64,000 nt of DNA from Texcoconibacillus texcoconensis (GCF_014202575.1 NZ_JACHHB010000004.1:1-64000), one strand, 5' to 3'. Shown: positions 1-8,611, numbered from the stretch's first letter. A program made the numbers and translations. Notes: a model not told the origin generated them from the sequence alone.

Positions 1-332
1 GATCACCCTCTCAGGTCGGCTACGCATCGTCGCCTTGGTGAGCCATTACCTCACCAACTAACTAATGCGCCGCGGGCCCATCCCTTAGTGTTAGGCCGAA
101 ACCCAACTTTTACAATTCGCTCATGCGAGCGAATCGGTCATCTGGTATTAGCCCCGGTTTCCCGAGGTTATCCCAGTCTAAGAGGTAAGTTGCCCACGTG
201 TTACTCACCCGTCCGCCGCTCGTTCCACTAATGTCACTCCGAAGAGATCTATTAGCTTCCCGCGCTCGACTTGCATGTATTAGGCACGCCGCCAGCGTTC
301 GTCCTGAGCCAGGATCAAACTCTCCGATGAAC
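1..332 (-). rRNA. 16S ribosomal RNA, 5' part only
   Basis: The minus strand reads the conserved bacterial 16S start, including AGAGTTTGATCCTGGCTCAG at about 304-323, followed by the GACGAACGCTGGCGGCGTGCC region and helix sequences up to about nucleotide 330 of the molecule. The mature 5' end is placed at about 332 by analogy with B. subtilis. The rest of the gene and the downstream rRNA operon lie outside the window. Short open frames inside it are not genes. Confidence 0.97.
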
Positions 333-480
333 AGGATGTTCAAGTGCCGATGTTGCGACAGGACGTCGCATACTTAGTCGGCCTTCCTTAAACAACTTCT
401 CGAATAAGCTTGATGTCTCTGACATCTTTATTGTTTCATTGACAGAATCTTAAATAAGATCCCGCTGGTCGCTTAGCTTT

Positions 481-500
481 TTGTTTAGTTTTCAAAGGTC
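481..500 (-). promoter_or_regulatory. rRNA leader conserved segment (boxA-like antitermination region)
   Basis: The minus strand reads CTTTGAAAACTAAACAA about 150 nt before the 16S start. A near-identical element precedes 16S in many Bacillus rRNA operons, where the leader takes part in antitermination and processing. Its role here is inferred from position and sequence. The rest of 333-718 shows no gene. Confidence 0.5.
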
Positions 501-535
501 AGTGTTTCAGTCGCTCCCTCAAAGCGACAAATAAT

Positions 536-564
536 ATAATAACACCAAAAAACAATTTCGTCAA
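536..564 (-). promoter_or_regulatory. rRNA operon sigma-A promoter
   Basis: On the minus strand a -35 TTGACG (559-564) and a -10 TATTAT (536-541) are separated by exactly 17 nt. They sit about 200 nt upstream of the 16S 5' end, which fits a Bacillus rRNA P2 promoter. I saw no clear second promoter between it and desR. Confidence 0.75.
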
Positions 565-718
565 CACACTTTTTAAATTCTTTATTTCATTTTGTTCCTG
601 CTATGAATCTAGTGCGTGTTATGTTTTGTAATCGCCAAAGTTTTTGTCAGCGACTTGATATACTATACACTACAACCTGATCAAATAACAACAGGTAATT
701 TTTAACATACTTTACAAT

Positions 719-1318
719 TTAATTGAACCACCCTTTTTCATTTGCCCGTGCAATTGCTTCAATTCGATTACTAACTTCTAATTTATCAAGGATTGTGGAT
801 ATGTAATTACGGACAGTCCCATATGTTAGATGAAGGGTTTCTGCGATTTCTTTCGTGCTTTTACCTTCAGCCATTAAAGCTAATAATTCACTTTCTCGTT
901 TTGTCAGAGGATTCTCCTGACTATACAATTCATCAACAAGCTCCGGTGCGTATATACGCTTCCCTTCCATTACTCTACGAATTGCATTAGCTAAATCCTC
1001 ACTAGGGTTATCTTTTAACATATAACCGTTCACTCCAGCCTTAATAGCTCTTTGAAAGTAACCTGCACGGGCAAAAGTCGTTAAAATAACAACTTTACAG
1101 TCAATTCCCTTTAACTCTTCCGCTGCATCCAAGCCACTTTTCCCTGGCATTTCAATATCCATTATACAAATGTCTGGTTTCTCTTCATTTACTAATGCTA
1201 ATGCCTCTTCACCGTTACTGGCACTTCCTACAACCGACATGTCTTCTTCTAAATCTAAAAGAGCTCCTAAGGCCCCCAACATCATTTTTTGATCCTCTGC
1301 AATAACAATCCGTATCAT
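719..1318 (-). CDS. desR: DesR, cold-shock response regulator
   Basis: This 199-residue response regulator has an N-terminal receiver domain with acidic residues Glu8/Asp9 and the phosphorylation site Asp54 in CIMDIEMPG. A NarL/LuxR-type helix-turn-helix follows (about residues 135-195, LTKRESELLALMAEGKSTKEI). Its sequence and its place next to desK and des match B. subtilis DesR, which activates the desaturase gene when membrane fluidity drops. The start overlaps the desK stop codon (ATGA), so the two are probably translationally coupled. No clear terminator is visible between it and the rRNA promoter. Confidence 0.95.
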   Translation of the reverse strand: MIRIVIAEDQKMMLGALGALLDLEEDMSVVGSASNGEEALALVNEEKPDICIMDIEMPGKSGLDAAEELKGIDCKVVILTTFARAGYFQRAIKAGVNGYMLKDNPSEDLANAIRRVMEGKRIYAPELVDELYSQENPLTKRESELLALMAEGKSTKEIAETLHLTYGTVRNYISTILDKLEVSNRIEAIARANEKGWFN

Positions 1319-2448
1319 ATTTCCGCCCCTTCTTCAGAATGACCTATATTATAAGGGATATGATTGATCACCGTCGTTCCGTCACCAGAAACAATGTCAA
1401 GAGTTCCATTTACGAACTCCAGACGTTCTTTCATTCCTTGCAAACCGCTTCCTTTTAATTTATGAAGTGGTTTTTCGAAGCCTACTCCATTATCCTCTAT
1501 TTTGACAACAATGTCCGTATCTGTCTGTTCAATCGTAACAGAACACACCGTTGCACCGCTATGTTTCACAACATTTGTGATCGCTTCTTTTATACACATA
1601 CTTACGACATTCTCAGCGACCAATGAGATGTTTTCCAACTTCGTCGTTCCCTTGATTGAATAGTCAATATTTGCAGCTTTTAAAATTTGTTCTACCCGTG
1701 GTACTTCTTCTTCTAACCTTGTTCCACGCATTTGCGTAACTAATTCCCTCACTTCTTTCAATGCGATCCTTGCAGTATTCTGAACATCCTTTACTTCTGA
1801 GCGAGCTTTTTCTGGATTTTTCTCAATAAGCTTTGAAGCTAAATCGCTTTTCAAACCTATTAACGATAGTTTTTGGCCAAGTGTATCATGTAAATCTCTA
1901 GAAATTCTTTGCCGCTCCTCTAATTTCACTAGTTCTGAGATTTTTTTGTTCGCATCTTCTAATTGCCCTTGCAATTTTTCTTCTTTATTTTTATTAAATG
2001 TGTTCACCGGCAAGAGGATCACCGCAACCATACTCAGAAACACAAACGGTAGCTGCGTTATAAATACACTATGATTGACGAAACCATAATAGCTCGTTGC
2101 GAAAGTGCTTATCAGTAATACGGTATACAACGTAATAAAAGCCGCACGCTTCTTAATATTGCCAATAAAAAAAGCTAGGAATAAAAAGAAATAAATATAA
2201 CCAAATAACATACTCATCGCTGTCGAGATCGCAATCTGCAAACTTGCCCCTAAGTAAACCACCCATCCATAAGAAGCAAAGGAAAGGACGTAACATAAAA
2301 AGAACCCAATAATCATAACAATACCGATAACAACTTGCGGTGTTTCTGACTCTTGAAAAATGAAGTAGAAGGGAAGGATATAAAATACAATCCAGACAAA
2401 TGGACTTAAGCCTGTATTTTTTCTTAGTCGTTCACTCCACCTTTTCAC
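1315..2448 (-). CDS. desK: DesK, membrane thermosensor histidine kinase
   Basis: The N-terminal part has about five hydrophobic membrane segments. A linker leads to a HisKA_3 dimerisation domain with the phospho-acceptor histidine in RDLHDTLGQKLS, and then a HATPase domain (NVVKHSGA, DNGVGF, GSGLQGMKERL). This is the DesK arrangement: membrane thickening in the cold switches it from phosphatase to kinase on DesR. I chose the GTG start at 2448 because a strong GAGGGG lies 7 nt upstream; an ATG at 2463 has no good ribosome site. With the GTG start the histidine is residue 187, close to His188 of B. subtilis DesK. Confidence 0.93.
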   Translation of the reverse strand: MKRWSERLRKNTGLSPFVWIVFYILPFYFIFQESETPQVVIGIVMIIGFFLCYVLSFASYGWVVYLGASLQIAISTAMSMLFGYIYFFLFLAFFIGNIKKRAAFITLYTVLLISTFATSYYGFVNHSVFITQLPFVFLSMVAVILLPVNTFNKNKEEKLQGQLEDANKKISELVKLEERQRISRDLHDTLGQKLSLIGLKSDLASKLIEKNPEKARSEVKDVQNTARIALKEVRELVTQMRGTRLEEEVPRVEQILKAANIDYSIKGTTKLENISLVAENVVSMCIKEAITNVVKHSGATVCSVTIEQTDTDIVVKIEDNGVGFEKPLHKLKGSGLQGMKERLEFVNGTLDIVSGDGTTVINHIPYNIGHSEEGAEI

Positions 2449-2469
2449 AATCCATCCCCTCATCTCTAC

Positions 2470-3558
2470 TTATATTGAACTAGTTCGCTTTTTTACCTTT
2501 TCAGTTATCGGATCGTTAACGAGGTTACCCATGTTCTCCACTGGCTTTTCACCATTTCTAGATGCCAGTATTTCCTTTGCTTTCTTATAGGTAACAAATT
2601 GTTTTGTGTCTTCATCCCATAGACGATAACGAAGAGACTTAAGACTTGTTCGAAGTGTGATTGTTGTTGCTTTTTGAAGAGGCGGGGTAGCCTCATGTGC
2701 ATCCTCTAAATAATAATTAGGAACCCGAGGACTTAAATGGTGAACATGATGAAACCCTATGTTTCCTGTTAACCATTGCAAAACTTTTGGAAGTTTATAA
2801 TACGAACTACCTTCTACTGCCGCCTGCACAAAGCTCCACTTTTCATTATGTTCAAAATAACTTTCTTCAAATTGATGCTGGACATAAAACAACCAGATGC
2901 CAAGTAACCCAGAGATAAATAGTATCGGAGCCTGGATCATCAAAAATGCCTGCCAACCGACCATCCAAACTAACGTTGTATAAAGGATAGCAATCAATAC
3001 ATTTGTTAAGTAAGTGTTAAGGCGTTCTTTCCTTCGTGCCCCTTTAACATTAAAACGATATGCTATCAGGAAGATGACAATTGGGCCTATACCTAACATG
3101 ACAATTGGATTACGATAAAGGCGATAAGCAAGCTTGCGCCAAATTGAAGCTTCATTATATTCTTTTACTGTAAGTACCCACATATCTCCAGTCCCGCGTT
3201 TATCAAGGTTACTACTTGTTGCATGATGAATATTGTGACTTTTTTTCCATTGTTCATAAGGAACAAGCGTTAACACACCTGTGATTGTTCCTAAAATTGC
3301 ATTTGCTTTACTACTTTTGAAAAACGATTGGTGACAGCAATCATGACAAATAATGAATGTCCTAACTGCAAACCCTGCAGTCACAATAAGAATAGGGATC
3401 GTTAACCAATATGATACCGATAAACTTAAATAAGCCACATACCATAAGACCAACAAAGGCCCCAATGTGTTAATAATTTGTTTTATACTTTTATTTAAAT
3501 CTGTTTTTTCAAAAGGAACGACGTCTTTTTTTAGTTCAGCAATACTTTCTTTACTCAT
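2470..3558 (-). CDS. des: Membrane acyl-lipid desaturase
   Basis: This integral membrane di-iron fatty-acid desaturase carries the three histidine boxes HDCCHQ, HNIHH and HHVHH between several membrane spans. It should introduce a cis double bond into membrane phospholipid acyl chains to restore fluidity in the cold. The ATG at 3558 follows a GGAGGGG ribosome site; an upstream TTG at 3573 is in frame but lies over that site. The gene leads a des-desK-desR cluster, and a DesR-like operator lies upstream. Confidence 0.95.
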   Translation of the reverse strand: MSKESIAELKKDVVPFEKTDLNKSIKQIINTLGPLLVLWYVAYLSLSVSYWLTIPILIVTAGFAVRTFIICHDCCHQSFFKSSKANAILGTITGVLTLVPYEQWKKSHNIHHATSSNLDKRGTGDMWVLTVKEYNEASIWRKLAYRLYRNPIVMLGIGPIVIFLIAYRFNVKGARRKERLNTYLTNVLIAILYTTLVWMVGWQAFLMIQAPILFISGLLGIWLFYVQHQFEESYFEHNEKWSFVQAAVEGSSYYKLPKVLQWLTGNIGFHHVHHLSPRVPNYYLEDAHEATPPLQKATTITLRTSLKSLRYRLWDEDTKQFVTYKKAKEILASRNGEKPVENMGNLVNDPITEKVKKRTSSI

Positions 3559-3612
3559 GATAAACCCCTCCAAATAACGTTTACAACCCGCGAAATAAAT
3601 TTCATTTTAATC

Positions 3613-3678
3613 ATTATAAAAAATGCAAGTTATTTCTTTTAGTCATAAACGTCAATTTCGGAGGATGACAAATGTCAT
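3613..3678 (-). promoter_or_regulatory. des promoter with DesR-like operator
   Basis: ATGACAAATGTCAT at 3665-3678 is a perfect dyad (ATGACA/TGTCAT around AA). A weaker related element, GTCATAAACGTCA, lies at 3642-3654. A TATAAT -10 box on the minus strand is at 3613-3618 and lacks a good -35, as expected for an activator-dependent promoter. The dyad would be centred about 65 nt upstream of transcription. Binding by DesR is inferred from the neighbouring regulator. Confidence 0.6.
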
Positions 3679-3759
3679 GTAATTACGTTTGTAAACTTGT
3701 TAATATACAAAATGGACATTCAAGTAGAAGGACGTCCATTTAATAAAAAAATATATACA

Positions 3760-3788
3760 TTGCAAATGTTCGTGAAATATGTTAAATT
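3760..3788 (+). promoter_or_regulatory. Candidate sigma-A promoter of a plus-strand RNA
   Basis: TTGCAA (3760-3765) and TAAATT (3783-3788) are spaced by 17 nt on the plus strand. They point into an intergenic region with no plus-strand protein gene. Shortly after the expected start, a perfect 7-bp hairpin (3810-3826, CGATCAT/ATGATCG) is followed by a pyrimidine-rich run. Confidence 0.45.
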
Positions 3789-3794
3789 AGAACT

Positions 3795-4083
3795 CGTGTT
3801 TGTTTTTCACGATCATGTGATGATCGCTTTCTTTATTACGTAAATAAATTTTATTTAAATATTTCATATCAAGGTGTGAGAGTTATTTTACGGATGAATT
3901 GGCACCCTGTTGAACCACTAAGAGAACCTTATTTACACTGGCACGGCTTCGGAGCCGTAAGGATGAAAGAGAGGTAGGGCTTTCATTATTTAAGTTTTAA
4001 AGTGAAATGCAGAGAAATACCGCGGCAAGTAAAAGTGAATCATCATAAAACAAAGGGTGACCCCATTTCAGGTCACCCTTTAT
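3795..4083 (+). ncRNA. Candidate structured small RNA, class unknown
   Basis: A possible transcript of about 290 nt is bounded by a promoter-like pair upstream and a perfect 11-bp hairpin at 4052-4081. It contains a stable hairpin ACGGCTTCGGAGCCGT (about 3943-3958). A 27-codon frame (3894-3977, MNWHPVEPLREPYLHWHGFG...) has no well-placed ribosome site, so an RNA function seems more likely than a peptide. I could not match it to any riboswitch or small-RNA family I know. Apart from this and the des promoter, 3574-4051 shows nothing else. Confidence 0.4.
4052..4081. terminator. Bidirectional hairpin terminator
   Basis: AAAGGGTGACC and GGTCACCCTTT form a perfect 11-bp stem around an 8-nt loop. 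On the plus strand it would end the candidate small RNA. On the minus strand it is a second stop for yugP, followed by TTTGTTTTA. Confidence 0.7.
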
Positions 4084-4092
4084 TATAAGCAA

Positions 4093-4114
4093 AAAGCTGA
4101 CATTAGTCAGCTTT
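4093..4114 (-). terminator. yugP terminator
   Basis: AAAGCTGAC, loop, GTCAGCTTT is a perfect 9-bp stem followed by a T run on the minus strand. It lies 10 nt after the yugP stop codon. Confidence 0.85.
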
Positions 4115-4123
4115 AAAAAGTTT

Positions 4124-4810
4124 TTAATCGTCATTCATAGCTACATACATCAAGATAAAACGTACGAGCTCCATGACAGCGACAAGAGCTGCAGCTACAT
4201 ACGTTAACGCAGCAGCATCTAATACTTTTCTCGTCTCTTTTTCTTCATTGTTACGAATGACCCCAACACTTACCATTTGTTCCATCGCACGGCTAGATGC
4301 GTTAAATTCAACTGGTAATGTAACGAGTTGGAACAACACCGCTGCAGACATGAATACTATACCTGCTAACATCATCTGTGATGCTCCAAGTATGATACCT
4401 GCCAAGATTAAGAAAAATGAAAGGTTCGATCCTAAATTTGCCACCGGAACAAGCGAGTGACGAAAACGTAAAAACGCATAATCTTCCGCATCCTGAATAG
4501 CATGCCCAACCTCGTGGGCAGCAATGGAAGCACCTGCTACTGAATCACCGTAATAATTTTCCTCAGACAAGCGAACCACTTTCGCTCTTGGATCATAATG
4601 ATCACTAAGTTTACCTTTTACCGGCTCAATTTTAACATCAAATAAGCCGTTATCATTTAGAATTTTCCTCGCAACTTCTGCACCACTCATTCCCGATGAT
4701 GAACGAACTTGCGAATATTTTTTATACGCGTTTTTCACACGCATTTGTGCCCATATTGGAATGATCAAGAGAAGGGCGATGTAAATAAGAAATCCTCCTG
4801 TTGAAAACAA
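4124..4810 (-). CDS. yugP: YugP-family neutral zinc metallopeptidase, membrane-bound
   Basis: The protein has 228 residues, with an N-terminal membrane segment and a zinc-protease HEXXH motif in AAHEVGHAIQ (about residues 98-107). Two or three further hydrophobic helices follow, including a C-terminal one. This is the layout of the YugP (zinc_neutral peptidase) family; the substrate is unknown. In B. subtilis yugP is not beside ypjB, so the local gene order is rearranged here. The gene stands alone between ypjB and a hairpin terminator. Confidence 0.85.
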   Translation of the reverse strand: MFSTGGFLIYIALLLIIPIWAQMRVKNAYKKYSQVRSSSGMSGAEVARKILNDNGLFDVKIEPVKGKLSDHYDPRAKVVRLSEENYYGDSVAGASIAAHEVGHAIQDAEDYAFLRFRHSLVPVANLGSNLSFFLILAGIILGASQMMLAGIVFMSAAVLFQLVTLPVEFNASSRAMEQMVSVGVIRNNEEKETRKVLDAAALTYVAAALVAVMELVRFILMYVAMNDD

Positions 4811-4892
4811 TCCGTTTCCCTCCTTTATTCCTTCATTTTCTTAACATCAATTTTAGTCAAACACGTTCAAACTGTCAATAAAGTTGCTTTAA

Positions 4893-5699
4893 CTACCGTT
4901 GTCTACGTCGGTTTCGATATCGATCTTTCTCTCCTTTATACTTTTTCCAACCAACATAACTTAAACACACAACAATTACACCACTGATGGAAATTATAAC
5001 CCAAATTAAAGATGGATCAGACACATCTTGACCTTCTTCTGAAAAGATAAGCTCAAGGTGCTTTTCAACATGAGGGAGTATGTCTTCAGTTAGACGTGAA
5101 CGGTCCGACAACGATCGATTTTCATTTAAATAGGCAATCGATGCATCCAAAGCTTGAAAAACACCTTTTTCTGCATCTACGTTTAAAGCAGGACGCACAG
5201 TATCATAAGCCGCGATAAACTCGTCTAATTCATATTGGTAGGTGTTCCAATCTTCAGACTCTGCCGCATCATTCATACGTTGCAAAAGTTGATTTAAAGT
5301 TGGTTCAACTTCTTTCCAAAGTGGCTTTCCCGGCGTTATATATACATCTGTAAGCAACCTTAATGATGTAATGGCTTCAACCCTTTTGCTGTCGTCCATC
5401 TTCACGCTTATTACTGCTTCTTTAGCCTCATCATAGATATGAGTAATAACATACAAATCCGTCATCGTTAACCGATCATCTTCCATCCGCACTTCATTAA
5501 AAAGGTCGGAAAAACGTTCTAAAAAACGTTTCGAATCTTCATATTGTTGCCTGTGTGCGTATTGTAAACTTTTCTCCACCCACTTGTTTGCTTCGAACCA
5601 AATATCTTCACTACTACGCTCTTCAGCTAGTCCAATATTTGGAGTCATTGATAACACGAACATCGCCAATATCATGGCGCAGAAGATCCTTTTCCTCAT
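4893..5699 (-). CDS. ypjB: Sporulation-associated membrane protein YpjB
   Basis: The protein has 268 residues: a cleavable-looking signal peptide (RKRIFCAMILAMFVLSM), an exported helical domain of about 190 residues, a C-terminal membrane span (VIISISGVIVVCLSYVGW), and a basic tail. This topology and its place beside ypjA match B. subtilis YpjB, a protein of the sporulation programme whose biochemical role is not known. It is probably co-transcribed with ypjA, 72 nt upstream. Confidence 0.8.
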   Translation of the reverse strand: MRKRIFCAMILAMFVLSMTPNIGLAEERSSEDIWFEANKWVEKSLQYAHRQQYEDSKRFLERFSDLFNEVRMEDDRLTMTDLYVITHIYDEAKEAVISVKMDDSKRVEAITSLRLLTDVYITPGKPLWKEVEPTLNQLLQRMNDAAESEDWNTYQYELDEFIAAYDTVRPALNVDAEKGVFQALDASIAYLNENRSLSDRSRLTEDILPHVEKHLELIFSEEGQDVSDPSLIWVIISISGVIVVCLSYVGWKKYKGEKDRYRNRRRQR

Positions 5700-5771
5700 G
5701 ACGCCTGTCCCTCCTCACATTTCTAATTCATCTTATGTAAGGAAGAACAAGGTTAGACCAGGTTTTCTTAT

Positions 5772-6368
5772 TTAACCACCTTCAATCGATCGCTTTTGCT
5801 GCCATTGTTGTTGAAAATAAACAACCGCAATCGAAAAAATACTAAGCCAAAACGTGAAGTAACCAATTTCATTGATCCAAGGCATTAACTCTCTCGATAA
5901 CCACGGCTGCATACCAAATAAGTAATCAATGATATCATTATGTACAGTCCAAAGGGCCGTTACAACAATGTGCCATGTTTTAATGCGAAAAAAGGGCGCG
6001 TATAAAACAGCTTGTATTGCCATCCCTAAATGAGAAAATATCAACATATAATGCGTCCAATTTAGTGTATCACCTGCAATTCCTGCTGCTGTGTTCATAA
6101 CGACCGCCCACAAGCCATATTTAATAAGTGTTACCGCGGCTAACGCTTCTAAAAGAGGCCAATTCTTCCCACTTAAAAAAGCAATCAGCACAAATACAAA
6201 AAACAAACTTGCAGTAGGGCTATCAGGAACAAATGGAATAAAATGGATTGGCGTTTGCACCAATTGATCTCCGTACCACATATAACCATAGATTGTACCT
6301 ATAACATTCACCCAAAAAAGGGACCACAATACTGTCCGATGTCGTAAAATTACGTACATGAGTTCCAC
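5772..6368 (-). CDS. ypjA: YpjA-type integral membrane protein (DUF1405)
   Basis: The protein has 198 residues with about five or six hydrophobic membrane helices and conserved aromatic and polar residues (WTHYMLIFSHLGM, WTVHNDIIDYLFG). It corresponds by sequence style and position, between qcrC and ypjB, to B. subtilis YpjA of the DUF1405 family. No catalytic motif is visible and no function is assigned. It starts downstream of the qcr terminator, so it has its own promoter or depends on read-through. Confidence 0.75.
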   Translation of the reverse strand: MELMYVILRHRTVLWSLFWVNVIGTIYGYMWYGDQLVQTPIHFIPFVPDSPTASLFFVFVLIAFLSGKNWPLLEALAAVTLIKYGLWAVVMNTAAGIAGDTLNWTHYMLIFSHLGMAIQAVLYAPFFRIKTWHIVVTALWTVHNDIIDYLFGMQPWLSRELMPWINEIGYFTFWLSIFSIAVVYFQQQWQQKRSIEGG

Positions 6369-6438
6369 AATATCAAACCTTTCTTATTATAACGACACGT
6401 TTTGGTAAAATTCACAAATCATATTTATTGTAAATTAA

Positions 6439-6494
6439 AAAAGGTTGACCTGCAAAAGATAACTGCAATAACAGCTCTTTTCAGGTCAACCTCG
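6439..6494 (-). terminator. qcr operon terminator
   Basis: The minus strand reads AGGTTGACCTG, a long loop containing a further paired segment, then CAGGTCAACCT and TTTTTTAATTT. It starts about 30 nt after the qcrC stop. Confidence 0.85.
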
Positions 6495-6522
6495 AAAAAC
6501 TATCCCTTATACGTAAAATGGT

Positions 6523-7299
6523 TTATGGTTCTTGACCGTCGTTGGCAATAAATTCTGCCAACGTTTCTAACTCTTCTTCAGAACCATCAAACTGATCACC
6601 CGGCATTGATCCGATACCTTCATGGATAATTTCTATTATCTCGTCTACATCATAATCACTTTCAAAAACCGGTGGCCCCGCAGATGTACCTAGCATATCA
6701 TCCCCGTGACAACCGATACACGAATCTTGAGATAAATAGATGTCATACCCTTCGGCACTTTCATCGACATCATAATCAACATCCACGATCTCACCTTGTT
6801 GTGCAGCCGCTTCCCAGTCATGGTCATCGACTGATTCCCAAGTAAGGAAAATAATCGAAACAACCGCAAGAAGCATTAACCCACTTCCAATTGGACGTTT
6901 CATCGGACGCCTTTCCGGTCCGCGATCCAACCAAGGTGCTAAAAGTAAGGCCCCAAAGGCGATGCCTGGAATAACAACAGCCCCAATAACAGTGAAATCC
7001 CCAGCAGCATACTCATACTTTAACAATTGATACAAGAATAAAAAGTACCAATCCGGTAACGGAATATATCCAGAGTCTGTTGGATCAGCAACACGTTCTA
7101 GCGGTGCAGGATGAGCAATCGTCAAACATAGAAAGCCGATTAAGAATACCGCACCAATCATCCACTCCTTCAATAAGAAGTTCGGCCAAAACGCTTCCGT
7201 TTTCCCTGGATACTCGGAATAGTCTTTCGGAATGTTCGGCTTTCGCTCCGCAGGAATACGCGAATCACCGACAAATTTCATTCCTTTCCCCCGTTGCAT
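6523..7299 (-). CDS. qcrC: Menaquinol:cytochrome c reductase, cytochrome b/c subunit QcrC
   Basis: The N-terminal half resembles subunit IV of b6f-type complexes, with about three membrane spans and the PDWYFLFLYQLLKY segment. The C-terminal half is a cytochrome c domain with the heme-attachment motif CIGCH (Cys194, Cys197, His198). This subunit IV-cytochrome c fusion is typical of Bacillus. The linker and heme domain are very acidic (VDVDYDVDESAEGYD), which suits an extracytoplasmic domain in an alkaliphile or halophile. It is the last gene of qcrABC. Confidence 0.96.
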   Translation of the reverse strand: MQRGKGMKFVGDSRIPAERKPNIPKDYSEYPGKTEAFWPNFLLKEWMIGAVFLIGFLCLTIAHPAPLERVADPTDSGYIPLPDWYFLFLYQLLKYEYAAGDFTVIGAVVIPGIAFGALLLAPWLDRGPERRPMKRPIGSGLMLLAVVSIIFLTWESVDDHDWEAAAQQGEIVDVDYDVDESAEGYDIYLSQDSCIGCHGDDMLGTSAGPPVFESDYDVDEIIEIIHEGIGSMPGDQFDGSEEELETLAEFIANDGQEP

Positions 7300-7330
7300 A
7301 ACTTTCCCTCCTTTTTACGAAAAGACGATC

Positions 7331-8002
7331 CTACAATGGACCAGAGATTCCTTGTTTACGAATCATGTAGAAGTGCGCCCCTAATAGACCTAGTAAAGCG
7401 CCTGGTAAGAAGAACACGTGAATCGCAAAGAAACGAGCGAGTGTCTGCGCACCAACAATTTCTCCTCCTGCGAGTAGTGTCTTCGTAAAGTCACCGACGA
7501 CTGGAACACTCTCAGCAATTTCAAGTCCTACAACCGTCGCAAAGTAAGCTTTCATATCCCACGGAAGTAAATAACCCGTGAATCCTAAACCTAAAATGAC
7601 AAAGAACATAAGGACCCCAACAACCCAGTTCAATTCACGCGGTTTTTTATATGAACCTGTGAAGAAGACGCGCAACGTATGTAAAAACATCATGACGATA
7701 ACTAGACTCGCGCCCCAATGGTGCATACCGCGCACGATCACACCAAATGTCACTTCATTTTGCAAGTAATACACAGATTCATAGGCATTAATAATATCCG
7801 GAACATAATACATTGTTAGAAACATCCCAGATAAAATCTGGATGACAACTGTAAAGAATGTCAATCCACCAAAACAATACACGAAAGCGGAAAAATGGTG
7901 CGCTGGGTTTACGTGCTCCGGCACTTCGTGGTCAGCGATATCACGCCACATCGGCGTAATATCCAATCGTTCATCTACCCAATCATAGATTTTTTGTAAC
8001 AT
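7331..8002 (-). CDS. qcrB: Menaquinol:cytochrome c reductase, cytochrome b subunit QcrB
   Basis: The protein has 223 residues and four main membrane helices. Paired heme-ligand histidines are visible (RGMHHWGAS, FLHTLR, FFAIHVFFLPG). Cys43, in FVYCFGGL, corresponds to the cysteine that binds the extra heme ci covalently in B. subtilis QcrB and in b6f complexes. It oxidises menaquinol in the membrane together with QcrA and QcrC. The order qcrA-qcrB-qcrC is the same as in B. subtilis. Confidence 0.97.
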   Translation of the reverse strand: MLQKIYDWVDERLDITPMWRDIADHEVPEHVNPAHHFSAFVYCFGGLTFFTVVIQILSGMFLTMYYVPDIINAYESVYYLQNEVTFGVIVRGMHHWGASLVIVMMFLHTLRVFFTGSYKKPRELNWVVGVLMFFVILGLGFTGYLLPWDMKAYFATVVGLEIAESVPVVGDFTKTLLAGGEIVGAQTLARFFAIHVFFLPGALLGLLGAHFYMIRKQGISGPL

Positions 8003-8018
8003 GGATTACGCCTCCTCT

Positions 8019-8522
8019 CTAATCACGCGAAATCGGCCGCCCTAAATATACAGTGCCGTCGCGAACTTCCATTTCATAAACATCCAACGGGCGAGTTGGT
8101 GGTGTTCCCGCTACGTTCACACCATCTTTTTCAAATCGACCACCATGACATGGACAGAAAAACTGGTTAGGAAAATCTTCGTTAGAATCCCAATCTACTG
8201 TACACCCTAAGTGTGTACACACTGGTGACAATGCAACAACTTCATCTCCATCCAAATACAACCATGCCGTTTGCGTTACTTCACTTGTGTGCCATGCGTC
8301 CTCTTGCTCGAATGAATAGTCAAACCTTTGTGGCTCTTCTGTCAATTCATCGACAGAAGCGACAGCTACCATCTCTTGCTCGTCTCCACCCTCTAGGGCT
8401 GGATCAAGCGCAAAGCGAGTTAATGGTAAAGCTATACCTGCTGCCATAAAACCTCCGACGCCCGTCAATGTATATGTGAGAAATTGACGTCTGGATACGC
8501 GATGCTCTTTTTCGCTACTCAA
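8019..8522 (-). CDS. qcrA: Menaquinol:cytochrome c reductase, Rieske iron-sulfur subunit QcrA
   Basis: The protein has 167 residues. An N-terminal twin-arginine motif (SRRQFLTY) and a hydrophobic helix indicate Tat-dependent membrane insertion. The C-terminal Rieske domain has both cluster-binding boxes, CTHLGC and CPCHGGRF, for a [2Fe-2S] cluster with two Cys and two His ligands. It takes one electron from menaquinol and passes it to the QcrC heme. First gene of qcrABC, with a sigma-A promoter about 60 nt upstream. Confidence 0.97.
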   Translation of the reverse strand: MSSEKEHRVSRRQFLTYTLTGVGGFMAAGIALPLTRFALDPALEGGDEQEMVAVASVDELTEEPQRFDYSFEQEDAWHTSEVTQTAWLYLDGDEVVALSPVCTHLGCTVDWDSNEDFPNQFFCPCHGGRFEKDGVNVAGTPPTRPLDVYEMEVRDGTVYLGRPISRD

Positions 8523-8581
8523 TGCTCTCTCCCCCTTACTTTATAATATTCCCACATTGTAATTATTACTAAGTCAACATA

Positions 8582-8611
8582 ATAATAGCTCACAATGGTA
8601 AACCGTGTCAA
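8582..8611 (-). promoter_or_regulatory. qcr operon promoter
   Basis: TTGACA (8606-8611) and TATTAT (8582-8587) are separated by 18 nt on the minus strand, about 60 nt before the qcrA start. It is the best promoter match in the gap between ypiF and qcrA. Confidence 0.7.

Noticed and set aside
110-343. 77-residue minus-strand frame at the window start
   Set aside because: It lies inside the 16S rRNA gene.
3894-3977. 27-codon plus-strand peptide MNWHPVEPLREP...
   Set aside because: The nearest purine-rich site is too far upstream; RNA structure and terminator explain the region better.
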